A stretch of 64,000 bases of DNA, taken from the NCBI RefSeq assembly GCF_014196505.1, contig NZ_JACIDW010000007.1, positions 113,915-177,914 of the forward strand. Reading direction: 5' to 3'. The position numbers were made by a program, and so were the translations under genes. This document shows positions 62,431-64,000 of the stretch, one piece after another. The notes under the pieces are model-generated. The model worked only from the letters and a program-made list of their open reading frames with translations, made no database searches and was not told where the DNA came from. The DNA is from Rhizobium metallidurans. Its GTDB lineage: Bacteria; Pseudomonadota; Alphaproteobacteria; Rhizobiales; Rhizobiaceae. Position 1 is the first letter of the stretch, and every line of letters begins with the position of its first letter.

Positions 62431-62758
62431 TGCGCATATCCCGAATTGTATCAGCTTACACCGTGAGGCGACCAATAACGGCCGAAGCTGGCGTCACGCT
62501 GTCTGCGCGGATGGGCGTCCGTGAAGTTTGGAAGAAGGCCGGCGCGTCGCGCGCGAACGAAAAGCGCTTTGGCCCAATTTGAACCCGGCGGCCTTCCGCG
62601 CACGCCAAAATCCCGCGTTGTGCGGGCTTTGTTTGTCTTGTTTGATGTGATTTCAGTCTTTGGAAGATTGTAAGCGTTGCATATAGCCCCCGCTTTACCA
62701 TCTAAATTTGCCGTTCCCAGTGGTGCTACCTTTGTCTCCAAGACAAAAGGAGAACGCC

Positions 62759-63157
62759 ATGTCCAAACACGAGGTTTGGGGCTTCGTGATCGAATGCTCT
62801 CCCTTGGGGAAAAATATCTGGCCCGAAGAACTGAAGCGAGAGGCTACACGTCGCATTCGCGAGGAAGGTATTCCGCTCAGCCAAATCGCCGATGAGCTTC
62901 GCACGAAGCCCGGTCTTGTCCGCAAATGGTGGATAGCTGACCGGCGCCAGAGAGGCGACCATATCCAGGTAGAGGTGCCAGCGTTCGCCACGATTCAAAT
63001 TGAAGGCGCGAATAAGCCGATCGCTCCTGTCGAAATTAAAAGCCAAACGGTCAGCTTTGCCCGACTTCATGTAGGCAAGATCTATTTCGAATTCCCGTCT
63101 GATATTCCGGAGATGGATCTTCTGAAGCTCATTCGTGTTGCGGGGCGGGCGACATGA
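62759..63157 (+). CDS. tnpA: IS66 accessory protein TnpA
   Basis: A 132-residue IS66-family Orf1 protein, DNA-binding with an HTH (SQIADELRTKPGLVRKWW) and a C-terminal strand-rich tail. It is needed with TnpB and TnpC for IS66 transposition. AAAAGGAG lies upstream of ATG 62759. Its stop overlaps the tnpB start (ATGA). Confidence 0.88.
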   Translation: MSKHEVWGFVIECSPLGKNIWPEELKREATRRIREEGIPLSQIADELRTKPGLVRKWWIADRRQRGDHIQVEVPAFATIQIEGANKPIAPVEIKSQTVSFARLHVGKIYFEFPSDIPEMDLLKLIRVAGRAT

Positions 63158-63504
63158 TTGCTCCGTCAAGCACCTATACAATTTACCTGGCGACGGCGCC
63201 CGTCGATTTCCGCAAAGGCATGGACGGCCTGGCGAACTATGTCATGAATAACTTTAAGCTCGACCCGTTTTCAGGCGCGTTCTTCGTCTTCCGCTCGAAG
63301 GGACGAGATAAGATTAAAGTCTTGATGTGGGATGGGACCGGTCTCGTTCTGATCTACAAGCGCGTAGAGGGGCCAGGGTTCGTCTGGCCCAAGCTGGCAG
63401 ACGGCACGATGACGCTCACCAAGGCGCAATTCGAGGCCCTTTTTGAAGGTATCGATTGGCGCAGAGTGGTATCCGCGAACTACCGTCGCCCCCATGCTGC
63501 CTAA
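63154..63504 (+). CDS. tnpB: IS66 accessory protein TnpB
   Basis: A 116-residue IS66 Orf2 protein. IYLATAPVDFRKGMDGLA, DPFSGAFFVFRSKGRDKIKVL and RVEGPGFVWP are the family hallmarks. It is intact and coupled to tnpA. The TnpC transposase gene that should follow is missing in the window. Confidence 0.95.
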   Translation: MIAPSSTYTIYLATAPVDFRKGMDGLANYVMNNFKLDPFSGAFFVFRSKGRDKIKVLMWDGTGLVLIYKRVEGPGFVWPKLADGTMTLTKAQFEALFEGIDWRRVVSANYRRPHAA

Positions 63505-63635
63505 CGCTTCCTGAAAACAGCTGTTCTCTCCTTGGTGGCGCAATCGAGCGCGCGCTGGATCTCCTCATTTCCCAACAGAAACTGAACCGCACCGGGTTTG
63601 CCGGAGGCTCCAACTTCTGAGAAAGTGGAGCCGAT

Positions 63636-63974
63636 ATGAGCAAGACAACGAACAAGTTTTCACCTGAAGTCCGTCAACGCGCCATCCGTATGGTGCTGGA
63701 TCACGAGGCAGAGCACCCGTCGCGGTGGGCAGCCGTTTCATCTATTGCGGGCAAGATCGGTTGCTCGCCAGCCACGCTGCATGAATGGGTGAAGAAGACT
63801 GAGGTCGACAGCGGCAAACGAGCAGGCTTGCCGAGCGACGCGGCCGAGAAGATGAAGGCTCTGGAGCGGGAGAACCGCGAGCTTCGTCAGGCCAACGAGA
63901 TTTTGGCAAGGCGTCTGCTTATTTCGCGATGGCGGAGCTCGACCGCCCCTTCAAACGATGATCTCGTTCATTGA
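63636..63974 (+). CDS. IS3-family transposase OrfA, apparently frameshifted near its end
   Basis: OrfA carries the HTH that binds the IS ends: [36 protein letters not shown] and the leucine-zipper-like [16 protein letters not shown]. After NEIL the expected [18 protein letters not shown] tail is found only in the next frame; ATTTTGGCAAGGCG looks like ATTTTGCGCAAGGCG with one base lost near 63906. The frame therefore continues with unrelated residues to 63974. A -1 shift for OrfAB production is normal in IS3, but not at this place. Confidence 0.85.
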   Translation: MSKTTNKFSPEVRQRAIRMVLDHEAEHPSRWAAVSSIAGKIGCSPATLHEWVKKTEVDSGKRAGLPSDAAEKMKALERENRELRQANEILARRLLISRWRSSTAPSNDDLVH

Positions 63975-64000
63975 CGAACACCGTAGCGTGTTCGGGGTCG
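63958..64000 (+). CDS. IS3-family transposase OrfB (5' fragment)
   Basis: ATG 63958 opens the frame [14 protein letters not shown], the typical start of the DDE transposase OrfB of IS3 elements, and is cut by the window end after 14 codons. It overlaps the canonical orfA stop in the ATGA form. Confidence 0.75.
   Translation, partial: MISFIDEHRSVFGV

Larger units (their letters stand above)
62670..63582 (+). mobile_element. IS66-family element, left part, interrupted
   Basis: The left end is placed at GTAAGCGTTGC (62670), the usual GTAA start of IS66 termini. tnpA and tnpB follow as ATGA-coupled genes. The third gene, the transposase tnpC, is not present: about 80 bp after tnpB the sequence changes to the terminal repeat of an IS3-family element. 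The IS66 copy is therefore broken or continues beyond a nested insertion outside the window. Confidence 0.75.
63583..64000 (+). mobile_element. IS3-family insertion sequence, left part (cut by window end)
   Basis: TGAACCGCACCGGGTTTGCCGG at 63583-63604 resembles the terminal inverted repeat of IS3-group elements of rhizobia (TGAACC.CCCCGGG.TT). OrfA and the beginning of OrfB follow in the correct order. It lies directly behind the IS66 remnant, suggesting that it inserted into the IS66 element. The right end is outside the window. Confidence 0.7.

Noticed and set aside
63505..63582. Start of IS66 tnpC
   Set aside because: About 80 bp remain between tnpB and the IS3 terminus; I could not match them to a TnpC N-terminus.

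Overview
This window looks like a chromosome or large-replicon segment of an alphaproteobacterium of the Rhizobiaceae (Rhizobium/Agrobacterium/Neorhizobium/Ensifer type). The evidence is high GC content, an exo (succinoglycan-type) gene set with the same gene kinds and partly the same order as the Ensifer meliloti exo region, an Omp2b-type rhizobial porin, and rhizobial small proteins. The species cannot be fixed from sequence reading alone.

Layout. 1-15.1 kb is a drug-efflux and regulator zone: an RND pump (permease cut by the window edge, with its adaptor), an alpha/beta-hydrolase-like gene and an SDR gene each divergent from a LysR regulator, a 3-methyladenine DNA glycosylase, a MarR-EmrA-EmrB operon, and a second complete RND adaptor/permease pair. 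15.1-31.6 kb is an exopolysaccharide locus: exoY-exoF-exoQ-exoZ on the minus strand; exoX and exoU on the plus strand; exoW on the minus strand; exoH-exoK-exoL/exoA-exoM-exoO-exoP on the plus strand. exoL and exoA are one uninterrupted reading frame. Together these genes cover lipid-linked priming (ExoY), sugar addition (ExoA, L, M, O, U, W), acyl decoration (ExoH, ExoZ), polymerisation/export (ExoQ, ExoF, ExoP), trimming (ExoK) and brake (ExoX). exoN, exoB, exoV, exoT and exoI are not in the window.

31.6-48.8 kb is mostly housekeeping and metabolism: a phosphoesterase, two Rrf2 regulators, glutamine-dependent NAD synthase, a stand-alone transhydrogenase-alpha-like protein, a porin, a CorA/ZntB transporter, a dimethylglycine/sarcosine dehydrogenase-type flavoprotein, a three-subunit membrane sugar dehydrogenase (subunit 3, GMC flavoprotein, triheme cytochrome c) and an exported MsrB-MsrA pair.

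48.8-62.4 kb is a second surface-glycan/surface-protein region and holds the most striking object here: a 1745-residue protein made of 216 octapeptides in perfect register. It has a 17-octad (136-residue, 408-bp) super-repeat that recurs exactly 11 times without one indel. Next to it on the same strand lie a TPR/GT41 O-GlcNAc-transferase-like enzyme and UDP-galactopyranose mutase. My hypothesis is that the Ser/Thr-rich repeat protein is the acceptor of the GT41 enzyme. A five-gene translationally coupled operon (two nucleotidyltransferase-like proteins, a PI-PLC/GDPD-like protein, a HAD phosphatase and a cupin) follows. The right end is mobile DNA: an IS66-family element apparently interrupted by an IS3-family element whose orfA seems frameshifted. 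No rRNA, tRNA or CRISPR array was recognised.
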